57,265 nt of DNA from Imhoffiella purpurea (GTDB lineage: Bacteria > Pseudomonadota > Gammaproteobacteria > Chromatiales > Chromatiaceae). Made by a program: the position numbers and the translations under genes. The stretch spans positions 1 to 57,265 of the forward strand of contig NZ_AONC01000010.1 in assembly GCF_000585215.1 (NCBI RefSeq), in the 5' to 3' direction. The notes beneath the pieces are model-generated. The model saw only the letters and a program-made list of their open reading frames with translations, made no database searches and was not told the DNA's origin. Positions 31,770 to 40,543 of the stretch are shown piece by piece (positions within the stretch are counted from its first letter, which is position 1; each line of letters begins with the position of its first letter).

Positions 31770-33611
31770 ATGCTCATTCGCCATAAACTCTACAGTCTGT
31801 CCGCATTGTCGGTCGGTGCGCTGCTGATCCTGATGCTCGGCGTCTGGTGGTCCTGGACGGAGATGAATCGGCTCGACGCGGCCAAGGAGCTCGCCTACGA
31901 GCTGCACCAGCACCTGCTGCACACGCGTCTCGGTCAGCAGGCGTTCCTGATGCAGCTCGACGAGACGCATCCCCAGCAGCTGCGCCAGGAGGCAGCCCAG
32001 TTCGACGAGCATCTCGCCGAGCTGCGCGAGGGGATCGCAGGAAAGGGATTGGACGCCAGCGAGCTCGATGCCCTGAAGGACGCCTTCGACGGGTACCTGA
32101 AGGTATTCGAGCAACTGGTCGGAGACTATCGAACGATCGGCTTCGATCCGGAATCCGGCCTCTACGGCAGCCTTCGCGAGGCCGTGCACCGGGCGGAGAG
32201 GAGCGTCGACGCCCGTCAGCGCGACGATCTGCTGGCCGGCATCCTCCAGCTGAGACGTCACGAGAAGGACTTCATGCTGCGATCCGATACCAAGTACGTC
32301 GACAAGTTCGAGAAGGACTACCGCAAACTGATCGATCTGGCCGGGAGCGACCAGGAGCTGGCTTCCACGCTGACAGGCTATCGCCAGGATTTCCTCGCAC
32401 TGGTCGAGGCGCAGGTGCGCGTCGGCCTGGCGCCCGATCAGGGCATTCGGGCGGAGCTCGCCGCCGGGATGCAGAAGACCTCCGCACTGCTCGACGGGCT
32501 CGCAGACCATCTCGACAAGACGCTGAAGGCGGAAGGGAGCGCCATCGTCTGGCGGCTGCTGGCACTCTCGCTCCTGGTCACGCTGGGGGTCGCCTCGCTC
32601 ACCTGGTGGATCGCGCGCAGCCTCGATCGCGGACTGGGGCGGGCGATCGGTGTCATCAGCGACATCGCGGAACACCGCGACCTGACGCTGACGCTCGGCC
32701 TCGCAGGCAAGGACGAACTGGCCCAGATGGGACGCGGATTCGATTCCATGCTCGCCAACATGCGCCAGGTCATCCAGCAATGCCAGGATGCGGTCGATCA
32801 CCTCACCCAGATCACCACCGAGCTCTCGGCCAACGCCGACGAGACCTCTGCGGGAGGGCGTCAGCAGCTCGCGGAGGCCGACCAGCTGGCGACCGCCATC
32901 ACCGAGATGGGTGCGACCATCGAGGAGATCGCGCGCAATACCGAGATGGCCGCCGAGCGCACACGCCGCACCAGCGAGAACACCCAGCAGAGCCATCGTC
33001 AGGTGGAGGAGACCATCCGGCGCATCCAATTGCTGTCGCAGCGACTGAAGGAATCCAACGCGGCGGCTGCGGATCTGGCCCAGAGCGCCAACACCATCGG
33101 CTCGGTGCTCGACGTCATCCGAGGCATCGCCGAGCAGACCAACCTGCTGGCGCTCAACGCCGCCATCGAGGCCGCCCGCGCCGGCGAGCAGGGACGCGGA
33201 TTCGCCGTCGTCGCCGGCGAGGTCCGGACGCTGGCGATGCGCACCCAGACCGCCACCGAGGAGATCGCGGGCATCATCGCCAATCTGAACCAAAGCACGG
33301 ACAACATCGTCCAGCTCATCGACCACTGCCATACGGAAGGACAGGAGAGTGCCACCCAGGCCGACCAGGCCGGCACCTTCCTGGCCGAGATCGCCGAGGA
33401 CGTGTCCTCGGTGCTCGACATGAACACCCAGATCGCCGCCGCGATCGAGGAGCAGAGCCATGTCGCCTCGGAGGTGAACCGCAACGTGGTCGCCATTCGC
33501 GACGTCGCCGAGCGCTCGGCGGAGGCCGCGCACGCCAACGCCGAGAGCGCCAACATGGTCGCAAGCCAGTCCGAAGGTCTGTCCCAGGTCATCAGCCGGT
33601 TCCGGGTATGA
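31770..33611 (+). CDS. Methyl-accepting chemotaxis protein
   Basis: A 613-residue transmembrane chemoreceptor. TM1 is near residues 9-29 (LSALSVGALLILMLGVWWSW), the periplasmic sensor (~30-255) is all-helical with no Cache or PAS signature, and TM2 is near 258-280 (LLALSLLVTLGVASLTWWIA). A HAMP-like linker and the cytoplasmic signalling coiled coil follow; the hairpin tip reads IAEQTNLLALNAAIEAARAG with GRGFAVVAGEVR. No CheR-docking pentapeptide is at the C-terminus. AAGGAG six bases upstream fixes the ATG. The ligand is unknown and no che genes are nearby. A hairpin follows the gene. Confidence 0.93.
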   Translation: MLIRHKLYSLSALSVGALLILMLGVWWSWTEMNRLDAAKELAYELHQHLLHTRLGQQAFLMQLDETHPQQLRQEAAQFDEHLAELREGIAGKGLDASELDALKDAFDGYLKVFEQLVGDYRTIGFDPESGLYGSLREAVHRAERSVDARQRDDLLAGILQLRRHEKDFMLRSDTKYVDKFEKDYRKLIDLAGSDQELASTLTGYRQDFLALVEAQVRVGLAPDQGIRAELAAGMQKTSALLDGLADHLDKTLKAEGSAIVWRLLALSLLVTLGVASLTWWIARSLDRGLGRAIGVISDIAEHRDLTLTLGLAGKDELAQMGRGFDSMLANMRQVIQQCQDAVDHLTQITTELSANADETSAGGRQQLAEADQLATAITEMGATIEEIARNTEMAAERTRRTSENTQQSHRQVEETIRRIQLLSQRLKESNAAAADLAQSANTIGSVLDVIRGIAEQTNLLALNAAIEAARAGEQGRGFAVVAGEVRTLAMRTQTATEEIAGIIANLNQSTDNIVQLIDHCHTEGQESATQADQAGTFLAEIAEDVSSVLDMNTQIAAAIEEQSHVASEVNRNVVAIRDVAERSAEAAHANAESANMVASQSEGLSQVISRFRV

Positions 33612-33621
33612 TGCGCCGTCC

Positions 33622-33651
33622 CGGGGCCGCCGGTGTCACGGCGGCCCCGGA
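33622..33651 (+). terminator. Hairpin after the chemoreceptor gene
   Basis: CCGGGGCCGCC and GGCGGCCCCGG pair over 11 bp with an 8-base loop, ten bases after the stop codon; a very stable stem. No T-run, but position favours transcription termination. Confidence 0.55.
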
Positions 33652-33684
33652 CAGGCGAATCTTCCTTCCCCGGCGGGCCACCCA

Positions 33685-34128
33685 ATGTTTCAAGACACCC
33701 CCATCACCACGGTCGCACACGTCATCCAGCTCTCGGTCGCCCCGGTCTTCCTGATCACCGGCATCGGCGCCATGCTGACGGTCCTCACCAATCGGCTCGG
33801 ACGCATCGTCGACCGGGCACGGGTAGTCGAGAACAGCTCGCCGAACACGGCGCCGACGGGAATGACCCCGGAGGAGGAGCTGCGCAGACTCTCGCTGCGG
33901 GCGAAACTCATCAGCACCGCCATCAGCCTCTGCACCTTCACCGCCCTGCTGGTCTCGGCGATCATCGCCACCCTCTTCCTCGGCGCCTTCTTCTCCTTCG
34001 GCGTCTCGCTGATCGTCGCCCTCTTCTTCGTCGCGGCCATGCTCGCCTTCATCGCCGCGCTGCTGCTCTTCCTGCGCGAGGTCTTCATCGCCATCGAGGG
34101 GCTGAAGTTCGGCCGCGTCACCCAATAG
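33685..34128 (+). CDS. DUF2721 membrane protein
   Basis: A 147-residue inner-membrane protein matching DUF2721: TVAHVIQLSVAPVFLITGIG and AMLTVLTNRLGRIVDRAR form the hallmark N-terminal helix and the Asn-Arg-Leu-x-Arg-Ile-x-Asp-Arg motif. An LRRLSLRAKLI amphipathic helix and two further spans (about 77-125) follow, then a short tail ending FGRVTQ. Function unknown. It starts 33 bases past the chemoreceptor terminator hairpin and is convergent with the Uma2-type gene, seven bases away. Confidence 0.8.
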   Translation: MFQDTPITTVAHVIQLSVAPVFLITGIGAMLTVLTNRLGRIVDRARVVENSSPNTAPTGMTPEEELRRLSLRAKLISTAISLCTFTALLVSAIIATLFLGAFFSFGVSLIVALFFVAAMLAFIAALLLFLREVFIAIEGLKFGRVTQ

Positions 34129-34135
34129 GGTTTCC

Positions 34136-34714
34136 TCACTTCGGCGACGAGACGTTCTCGAAGATGTCCGCATGCGGAATCGACAGCTCGAGAGAGACGA
34201 GGCGACAGTCTCCCGCATCCTCGGGATAGGCATGGAACAGCCATTCCTGCTCCGTGGCGCGCCGGAAGGTCTCGACCCGGCGCGAGGGGATGTCGACCAG
34301 GACATACTCGCTCAATGAGGAAAGCGTGCGATAGGCGGCGAACTTGTCGCCGCGATCGTAGGCCGCGGTAGAGTCGGACAGCACCTCGACGACCAGGGTC
34401 GGGTGCTCGATGAAGCGGCTTGCCGCATGGTCGCGGGCATCGCAGGAGACCATGACGTCCGGGTAGAAGAAGGCGTCCACCGCCTCCACGCGCAGCTTGA
34501 GATCGGAGATATAGGCCTGGCAGGGTCCGCCGCGCAGACGCTGCTTGAGTGCCGCGGCCAGATTCAGAGACACGACCACGTGTTCCCGCCGCGCGCCGAC
34601 CATGGCGAAGACCTCGCCGCGGACGTACTCGTGCTTGTCGGCCTGCGTCTCCTCCCAGACCAGATAGCGGTCGGCATCGAAGGTCGTTTGCTCGGCAGGA
34701 AGGTTCATGGTCAT
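34136..34714 (-). CDS. Uma2-family (DUF820) putative endonuclease
   Basis: A 192-residue protein of the Uma2 family, which has a PD-(D/E)XK nuclease fold. Typical blocks are visible: YLVWEETQADKHEYVRGEVF, the AYISDLKLRVE strand, FFYPDVMVSCD with the metal-binding Asp, and PTLVVEVLSDSTAAYDRGDK with the catalytic Glu, then YRTLSSLSEYVLVD. The family is abundant in cyanobacteria and sulfur bacteria and has no settled role. A GTG at 34717 and an ATG at 34708 are alternative starts. Immediately upstream of corC transcription end; likely a single-gene unit. Confidence 0.85.
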   Translation of the reverse strand: MTMNLPAEQTTFDADRYLVWEETQADKHEYVRGEVFAMVGARREHVVVSLNLAAALKQRLRGGPCQAYISDLKLRVEAVDAFFYPDVMVSCDARDHAASRFIEHPTLVVEVLSDSTAAYDRGDKFAAYRTLSSLSEYVLVDIPSRRVETFRRATEQEWLFHAYPEDAGDCRLVSLELSIPHADIFENVSSPK

Positions 34715-34748
34715 CACCCGATCGTTCGGCGCGCGTCGATGGTGGAAG

Positions 34749-35627
34749 TCAGCCCTCGCCCTCGGAGACGGACTCGGGGTCCGGCGGATCCAGACGCTCG
34801 ATGCTCAGCAGATGCACCCGGCGGCTGTCGGCGCGCATCACGATGAAGCGGAAGGGACCGAGCTCGACCGATTCGCCGCGCTTGGGCAGATGCCCCAGGG
34901 CGTCGACCACCAGGCCACCGATGGTGTCGTACTCCTCGTCGGAGAACTCGACGCCGAAATACTCGTTGAAGTCCTCGATGGCGGTGCGCGCCTTGGCGCT
35001 GAATTCGTTCTCGCCGCGCTGGAAGATGCCGGACCCCTCGTCATAGTCGTGCTCGTCGTCGATCTCGCCGACGATCTGCTCCAGCACGTCCTCGATGGTC
35101 ACCAGACCGGCTGCGCTGCCGTATTCGTCGACGACGATCGCCATGTGGTTGCGGCTGGCGCGGAACTCCTTGAGCAGCACGTTGAGACGCTTGCTCTCGG
35201 GAACGAAGACGGCCGAGCGCAGCAGGTCGCGGATATTGAAGGCGCGGCGTCCCGAATCGAGACAGAACGACAGCAGATCCTTCGCCAGGAGGATCCCGAC
35301 CACCTCGCCCTTGTCGTCGCCGGTGACGGGAAAACGCGAATGGGCGGACTTGACCGCGATCTGGAGGATCCGCTCCAGCGGATCGTCCCGCTTAAGCGAC
35401 ACCATCTCCGCGCGCGGAATCATGATGTCACGGACGCGCAGGTCGGAGACCTGCAGGACGCCCTCGATCATGCTCAAGGCGTCCGTGTCCAGAAGCTCCC
35501 GTTGCCGGGCGTCCTTCAGCAACTCGACGAGTTGCTCCTTGTCCTGAGGCTCGCTGCCCAGCATCTGGCCGATTCGTTCGAACCAATTGCGTGATCGCGA
35601 GCCCTCGCTAGATCGATCGCTCGTCAT
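34749..35627 (-). CDS. corC: CorC/HlyC-family protein with CBS pair
   Basis: A 292-residue soluble member of the CorC (YbeX) group. After an N-terminal helical region, two CBS domains span about residues 65-190 (VRDIMIPRAEMVSLKRDDP, SHSRFPVTGDD-like block, MAIVVDEYGSAAGLVTIEDV), and the C-terminal CorC_HlyC transporter-associated domain (about 205-285) contains DFNEYFGVEF and TIGGLVVDALGHLPKRGE. The family is linked to Mg/Co efflux and, in this operon, to ribosome maturation. It is the last gene of miaB-ybeZ-ybeY-corC, six bases after ybeY. Confidence 0.93.
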   Translation of the reverse strand: MTSDRSSEGSRSRNWFERIGQMLGSEPQDKEQLVELLKDARQRELLDTDALSMIEGVLQVSDLRVRDIMIPRAEMVSLKRDDPLERILQIAVKSAHSRFPVTGDDKGEVVGILLAKDLLSFCLDSGRRAFNIRDLLRSAVFVPESKRLNVLLKEFRASRNHMAIVVDEYGSAAGLVTIEDVLEQIVGEIDDEHDYDEGSGIFQRGENEFSAKARTAIEDFNEYFGVEFSDEEYDTIGGLVVDALGHLPKRGESVELGPFRFIVMRADSRRVHLLSIERLDPPDPESVSEGEG

Positions 35628-35633
35628 GAGGTG

Positions 35634-36140
35634 TCAATGATCCTCCAGGTCTTCCTGGTTCTCGTAGGGAGGCGGGAATCCTAACCCGCACAGTATGGAT
35701 GTTTCCAGGGTCTCCATCCGCTCCGCCTCCTGGTCGGTAATATGATCGTAATCAAGCAGATGCAAGACGCCATGCACCACCATGTGGGCCCAGTGGGCGA
35801 GCGGCTCCTTGCCCTGTTCGAGTGCTTCCCGGCGCACCACATCGGCGCAGACGACCAGATCCCCGATCAGTTCGGCCACCGGATCCTCGGGACTCACGCC
35901 AGGGGGCAGATCGAAGGGGAAGGACAGCACGTTGGTGGCATGGTCGCGCCCGCGATATTGCAGATTCAGAGCGGCGCCTTCGTCCCGATCCACCACCCGA
36001 ATGGTCATCGCGGCGCGCTCGCGGCGACCATCCAGCACGGCCTTGGCCCAGCGCTCGAACTGGGGCGGCAGCGGCAGATCCGCGCAATCGGTCGCGACCT
36101 GCAGGTCCAGATCCAGCTGGACGCGAGAAAAGACGCTCAT
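35634..36140 (-). CDS. ybeY: Endoribonuclease YbeY
   Basis: Zn-dependent RNase for 16S rRNA 3' end maturation and ribosome quality control. The 168-residue protein carries the metal motif HGVLHLLDYDH (His123, His127, His133) and the Arg-containing substrate block YRGRDHATNVLSFPF near residues 62-76. Its ATG overlaps the end of ybeZ by four bases (ATGA), so translation is coupled to the PhoH-like ATPase, its usual partner. Confidence 0.96.
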   Translation of the reverse strand: MSVFSRVQLDLDLQVATDCADLPLPPQFERWAKAVLDGRRERAAMTIRVVDRDEGAALNLQYRGRDHATNVLSFPFDLPPGVSPEDPVAELIGDLVVCADVVRREALEQGKEPLAHWAHMVVHGVLHLLDYDHITDQEAERMETLETSILCGLGFPPPYENQEDLEDH

Positions 36141-37138
36141 GTCTTCTCCTGGGGCGGAGCCTGGAGCGGCTGCGGATTCTCGAAGGCATCGTAGGCATTG
36201 ACGATGCGCTGAACCAATGCATGGCGCACCACGTCGCGCGCGTTGAAGAAGGTGAAGCTGATGCCATTCACCTCCTTGAGGATCTCGACCGCCTGGCGCA
36301 GGCCGGATGGCTGACCGCGCGGCAGGTCGATCTGGGTGACGTCGCCGGTGATGACGGCGGTCGAGCCGAAACCGATCCGGGTCAGGAACATCTTCATCTG
36401 CTCGGGCGTGGTGTTCTGGGCCTCGTCGAGGATGATGAAGGATTCGTTAAGCGTCCGCCCGCGCATGTAGGCCAGGGGCGCGACCTCGATGACGTTGCGT
36501 TCGATCAGCTTGTTGACCTTCTCGAAACCCAGCATCTCGAAGAGCGCGTCGTATAGGGGTCGCAGATAGGGGTCGATCTTCTGGGCCAGATCGCCCGGCA
36601 GGAAACCGAGCCGCTCCCCTGCCTCGACCGCCGGACGCACCAGCAGCAGACGGCGCACCCGATCAGACTCCAGTGCCTCGACCGCGCAGGCGACCGCGAG
36701 ATAGGTCTTGCCCGTCCCCGCCGGTCCCACGCCGAAGTTGATGTCGTGCTTCAGGATGGCGTGCAGATATTCCTGCTGGTTCGGCCCGCGTGCTCGGACG
36801 AGCCCGCGCTTGGTCTTGATGACGACCTCGGGAAGACGGTCCTCGACCGCGTCGGCCAGCAGGTCGGCACCGGACGCCTGAAGCGCGAGATGGATCGTCT
36901 CCGGCGTCAGCACCTCTTGCGCCGTATCGGCATAGAGGTCGATCAGCAGCCGCTCGCCGAGCTGGATCGACTGCCGCTCGCCGATGAGACGGAAGGAGAG
37001 ACCGCGATTGTTGATTTCGATGCCCAGCCGGCGCTCCAGCTGGCGCAGATGTTGATCGAGCTGACCGCAGAGGTTGGCGAGACGCGCGTTGTCCTCGGGT
37101 TCGAGCTGCAGATCCAGCGTTTCGGGTTGAGTAGACAA
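36137..37138 (-). CDS. ybeZ: PhoH-like ATPase YbeZ
   Basis: A 333-residue cytoplasmic P-loop ATPase/RNA-binding protein that works with YbeY. An N-terminal KH-like region (residues 1-110) precedes the PhoH core: Walker A GPAGTGKT at 138-145, Walker B FIILDEAQNTT near 233, and the sensor block FGSTAVITGDVTQIDLPRG near 255. The distance from miaB is six bases, so it belongs to the same transcript. Full length. Confidence 0.95.
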   Translation of the reverse strand: MSTQPETLDLQLEPEDNARLANLCGQLDQHLRQLERRLGIEINNRGLSFRLIGERQSIQLGERLLIDLYADTAQEVLTPETIHLALQASGADLLADAVEDRLPEVVIKTKRGLVRARGPNQQEYLHAILKHDINFGVGPAGTGKTYLAVACAVEALESDRVRRLLLVRPAVEAGERLGFLPGDLAQKIDPYLRPLYDALFEMLGFEKVNKLIERNVIEVAPLAYMRGRTLNESFIILDEAQNTTPEQMKMFLTRIGFGSTAVITGDVTQIDLPRGQPSGLRQAVEILKEVNGISFTFFNARDVVRHALVQRIVNAYDAFENPQPLQAPPQEKT

Positions 37139-37144
37139 GTAGGC

Positions 37145-38476
37145 TCAGGACGTAGGATGTCCGCGAAGTGAATTGGGAAGGGCCTCGCTGATGCTGAGGT
37201 CCACGAAGGTGCCGATTCGATCCGGATCGCCGTCGAAATTGACCACACGGTTGTTCTCCGTTCGGCCGGAGAGCTGAGCCGGATCCTTGCGCGAGGGTCC
37301 CTCGACCAGCACGCGCTGCACCGTGCCGACCATCTGGCGGCCGATGCGCTGGGCATTGGTATTGATGAGCCGCTGCAGACGCTCGAGACGTTCCTTCTTG
37401 ACCGCCAGCGGAACCTCGTCCGGATAGTCGGCCGCCGGGGTTCCGGGGCGACGGCTGTAGACGAAGCTGAAGCTGTGATCGAATCCGATCTCTTCGACCA
37501 TGGCGAGCGTGGCGGCGAAGTCCTCCTCGGTCTCGCCGGGGAAGCCGACGATGAAATCCGAGGAGATGCTGATGTCGGGACGCGCCTGGCGCAGACGGCG
37601 AATCTTGTCGGCATAGTCGGCGGCCGTGTGCCCACGCTTCATAGCCGCCAGGATACGGTCCGAGCCGGACTGCAGCGGCAGGTGCAGGAAGCTCACCAGC
37701 TCGGGAACCTCGGCGAAGACCTCGATCAGGTCGTCCGAGAACTCGACCGGATGGCTGGTCGTGAAACGGATGCGGTCGATCCCATCGATCGCCGCCACAT
37801 AGCGGATCAGCAGCGAGAGATCGGCCGTCTCACCCTCAGCATCCGCCATTTCGCCACGATAGGCATTGACATTTTGCCCGAGCAGATGGATCTCGCGCAC
37901 GCCCTGCTCGGCCAGACCCGCCACCTCGGCGATCAGGTCGTCGAAGGGTCGGCTGATCTCCTCGCCCCGGGTGTAGGGAACGATGCAGTAGGTGCAGTAT
38001 TTGGAGCATCCCTCCATCACCGAGACGTAGGCGCTGGGGCCGTCGGCCTTGGGCTCTGGGAGACAGTCGAACTTCTCGATCTCGGGGAAGGAGACGTCGA
38101 CCTGCGGACGCCGCTCGGCCCGCAGGTCCTCGATCATGCGCGGCAGACGGTGCAGGGTCTGGGGACCGAACACCAGATCCACGTAGGGCGCCCGCGTGCG
38201 GATCGCCTCGCCCTCCTGGCTCGCCACGCAGCCGCCGACCCCGATGATCAGATCGGGACGCGCGGCCTTCCAGGGACGCCAGCGGCCGAGCTGGGAGAAG
38301 ACCTTCTCCTGGGCCTTCTCGCGCACCGAGCAGGTGTTGAGTAGCAGCACATCCGCCTCTTCCGGCGTCTCGGTCAGCTCCAGCCCCATCGACTCGCGCA
38401 GGGCATCGGCGATGCGGGCCGAGTCGTATTCGTTCATCTGACAGCCAAAGGTTTGAATATAGAGCTTAGGGGACAT
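37145..38476 (-). CDS. miaB: tRNA-2-methylthio-N6-dimethylallyladenosine synthase
   Basis: Radical-SAM methylthiotransferase that adds CH3S- to i6A37 of tRNA. The 443-residue protein shows the auxiliary cluster cysteines (Cys12 in [10 protein letters not shown], then NTCSVREKA and GGCVASQEG), the radical-SAM triad CSKYCTYC near residues 157-164 with [12 protein letters not shown], and a C-terminal TRAM domain ([14 protein letters not shown]...VNFDGD). First gene of the miaB-ybeZ-ybeY-corC operon. The 183 bp downstream side to the next operon shows no feature. Confidence 0.96.
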   Translation of the reverse strand: MSPKLYIQTFGCQMNEYDSARIADALRESMGLELTETPEEADVLLLNTCSVREKAQEKVFSQLGRWRPWKAARPDLIIGVGGCVASQEGEAIRTRAPYVDLVFGPQTLHRLPRMIEDLRAERRPQVDVSFPEIEKFDCLPEPKADGPSAYVSVMEGCSKYCTYCIVPYTRGEEISRPFDDLIAEVAGLAEQGVREIHLLGQNVNAYRGEMADAEGETADLSLLIRYVAAIDGIDRIRFTTSHPVEFSDDLIEVFAEVPELVSFLHLPLQSGSDRILAAMKRGHTAADYADKIRRLRQARPDISISSDFIVGFPGETEEDFAATLAMVEEIGFDHSFSFVYSRRPGTPAADYPDEVPLAVKKERLERLQRLINTNAQRIGRQMVGTVQRVLVEGPSRKDPAQLSGRTENNRVVNFDGDPDRIGTFVDLSISEALPNSLRGHPTS

Positions 38477-38659
38477 GGATATCCGCCATCGGGGGCAGTG
38501 GGTCGGGGGAGTTCGTCAGGACTTGGATAGGGATGGGATGCAGGGTCGTCAATCCCGGACCGGAATCGAGATCCGGATAGCAAGGGCGGGTATCCTGCTA
38601 AAACAGCGGCTTAGTGTCAAGCCTTCGCGCCGGGGCAATGCGCTGCCACCCTGGCATCC

Positions 38660-40411
38660 TCAGTAGCGCGTGAAGGAGAAATCGCCGATTTCGTTTCGAT
38701 ATTCCTTGTACCAGTCGCCGTCGATGAAGATCCAGGTCTCCTCCAGCCTGGTTCGGGTCGGGGGTCTGGAATAGGTTCCTCCTCGGGGAAACCTCAGCTC
38801 CGGAATCTCGTAGGTGAGCTCCACGGCCACCCGTGCCACCCGACCCTCGATGTTGGTATCCAATACATTGAAATCCAGTTGCTTGACGCGCCCGGACTGA
38901 CCGACATACTGGGTGACGGGCATGCGGCGGCGAAAGTAGGGGTCGAACAGGGCATAGGCCTTCTCGTAGTCGGCCTTGACCAAGGCGCCCCAGAAATCCG
39001 TGACGCGCGCCTCGAGCCGCGCCTCGCCCTGAGCCGCGCCTGGCTCTTTCTTCCCCGGAGAGGGCGGTTCGGCGGAGAGGGAATAGAGATAGAGATCCGC
39101 CCCGGCCAGGTCGTCCGTGCGGTAGCGCGAGCCGATCAGCCAGAAGCCGCTGTCCGAGGAGCGCAGATTGTCGACGAAGGGGAAGAGCTGGTCCTCGAAT
39201 CGGCCCGGATCGTCCACCGGGATATCCTGATCCAGCCAGGTAGCGCCCGCGTCGACCGAGCGGTTGTAATAGAGGTCGCCGCGCAGATTCCGATAATCGT
39301 TCCACGCCAGAACCGGATTGCCGTCCAGCCCCAGCGCCATCTGGGGGAAGGTATCCTGAGTGACCGCGAAGGGATAATGGCGGAAGGGTCGTATCGGCTC
39401 CCAGCTCAGTCCCCCGTCCGAGGAGCGGGTGAAATAGACGTGGTTCTTGCGCGGCTGGCTCGTCTGCTGCGCGCCGCGCGCGCTGAATGCCAGATAGACG
39501 TGCTCGCCGCGGGCGGCCAGGCTCAGCGAGCCGATATCGTAGGCCTCGCTGCCTGGAAAGGCATAGGACTTCCATTCGCCCTGAGCGCGCACCGCCGATT
39601 CAAGCCGGTTCCCGCTGCCATGGGAGCCGAACCAGACGACCAGGGGCTCGCCCCCGGCCTCGACCGCCTCGATCAGCAGCACCCCGCCGATGGCCTTCAC
39701 GGGCTCGGCCTGGGTCCAGCCCGATGCCTCGTCGCCCTCGGCATGGACGATCAGGGTCTCCCCGCCCCGCCGGGCATCGGCAAAGAGATGGACGCGCCCC
39801 GAGGCCATGGTGAGCGCCGGCCAGAACCCGATGTCGTAGCCGGCCGTCAGACGACTCGTCTCGCCCCAGGTCCGCCCGCCGTCGACGGAGCGCCGCCCGT
39901 AGAGATGGTAGTTGGGCGAGGTCTCCGAGGCAGACGTTTCGGCGCTCGGCTGCGGCTCGTCGGGCGCATCCCCCAGCCAGACGACGGCGACCTGACCAGC
40001 AGCGTCGCCCGCGATGCGGATACGCGGCAAGGGCCTCGACGCCGAGCCGAGCGACACGGCCTCCGACCAGCCGCTACCGGGTTCCAGGGTCCGCAGTCTG
40101 ATGACAGGGGCCGAGCCGGCGCGACCCTCGAGCCATGCGGCATGGAGACGCTGGCCGAACGACTCCAGCACGAAGCCCGCCGCCTTCGCGTTCGGCGCCG
40201 TCAAGGTCTGGATGCTCGAATCCGGCTGACGCACCAGCAGCCGGCCCTGAGGATCGCCATAGGCGACATAGGGCTTGCCCGAGGGGGTCACCGCCAGCCT
40301 CGGCGTCAGCCTGGGATTGAAGCCGTCCGGGTTGACCCGCCACTCCGAGGAGGCGGCGAAAAGAAGCGGCGAGGCCATCAGCCCCGCCGCCAAGAGCAGT
40401 CTTCGAATCAT
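38660..40411 (-). CDS. Exported BNR/Asp-box repeat protein with C-terminal NTF2-like domain
   Basis: A 583-residue secreted or periplasmic protein: signal peptide MIRRLLLAAGLMASPLLFA, then a beta-propeller-like region (about 25-430) with Asp-box repeats SVDGGRTWGE, SSDGGLSWEP and SVDAGATWLD, followed by an NTF2/SnoaL-like domain (about 455-583: FWGALVKADYEKAYALFDPY, ETWIFIDGDWYKEYR). The Asp-box fold occurs in sialidases and in many non-enzymatic propellers; I do not see the sialidase Arg triad or the FRIP motif, so enzymatic activity is not claimed. The combination is unusual. It ends 183 bp before miaB. Confidence 0.75.
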   Translation of the reverse strand: MIRRLLLAAGLMASPLLFAASSEWRVNPDGFNPRLTPRLAVTPSGKPYVAYGDPQGRLLVRQPDSSIQTLTAPNAKAAGFVLESFGQRLHAAWLEGRAGSAPVIRLRTLEPGSGWSEAVSLGSASRPLPRIRIAGDAAGQVAVVWLGDAPDEPQPSAETSASETSPNYHLYGRRSVDGGRTWGETSRLTAGYDIGFWPALTMASGRVHLFADARRGGETLIVHAEGDEASGWTQAEPVKAIGGVLLIEAVEAGGEPLVVWFGSHGSGNRLESAVRAQGEWKSYAFPGSEAYDIGSLSLAARGEHVYLAFSARGAQQTSQPRKNHVYFTRSSDGGLSWEPIRPFRHYPFAVTQDTFPQMALGLDGNPVLAWNDYRNLRGDLYYNRSVDAGATWLDQDIPVDDPGRFEDQLFPFVDNLRSSDSGFWLIGSRYRTDDLAGADLYLYSLSAEPPSPGKKEPGAAQGEARLEARVTDFWGALVKADYEKAYALFDPYFRRRMPVTQYVGQSGRVKQLDFNVLDTNIEGRVARVAVELTYEIPELRFPRGGTYSRPPTRTRLEETWIFIDGDWYKEYRNEIGDFSFTRY

Positions 40412-40543
40412 ATCGTCTCGGCCCGAATCGCCTTATAGATGACTCCCGGGCCGGCCAACGAGCGGCCGAGGAGACCATGCCCAGCCTGATCGGCAGCTCG
40501 CCAGACGTCGGTCACCCGAGAGCCGCCGGATCAGAGCCGGCCG

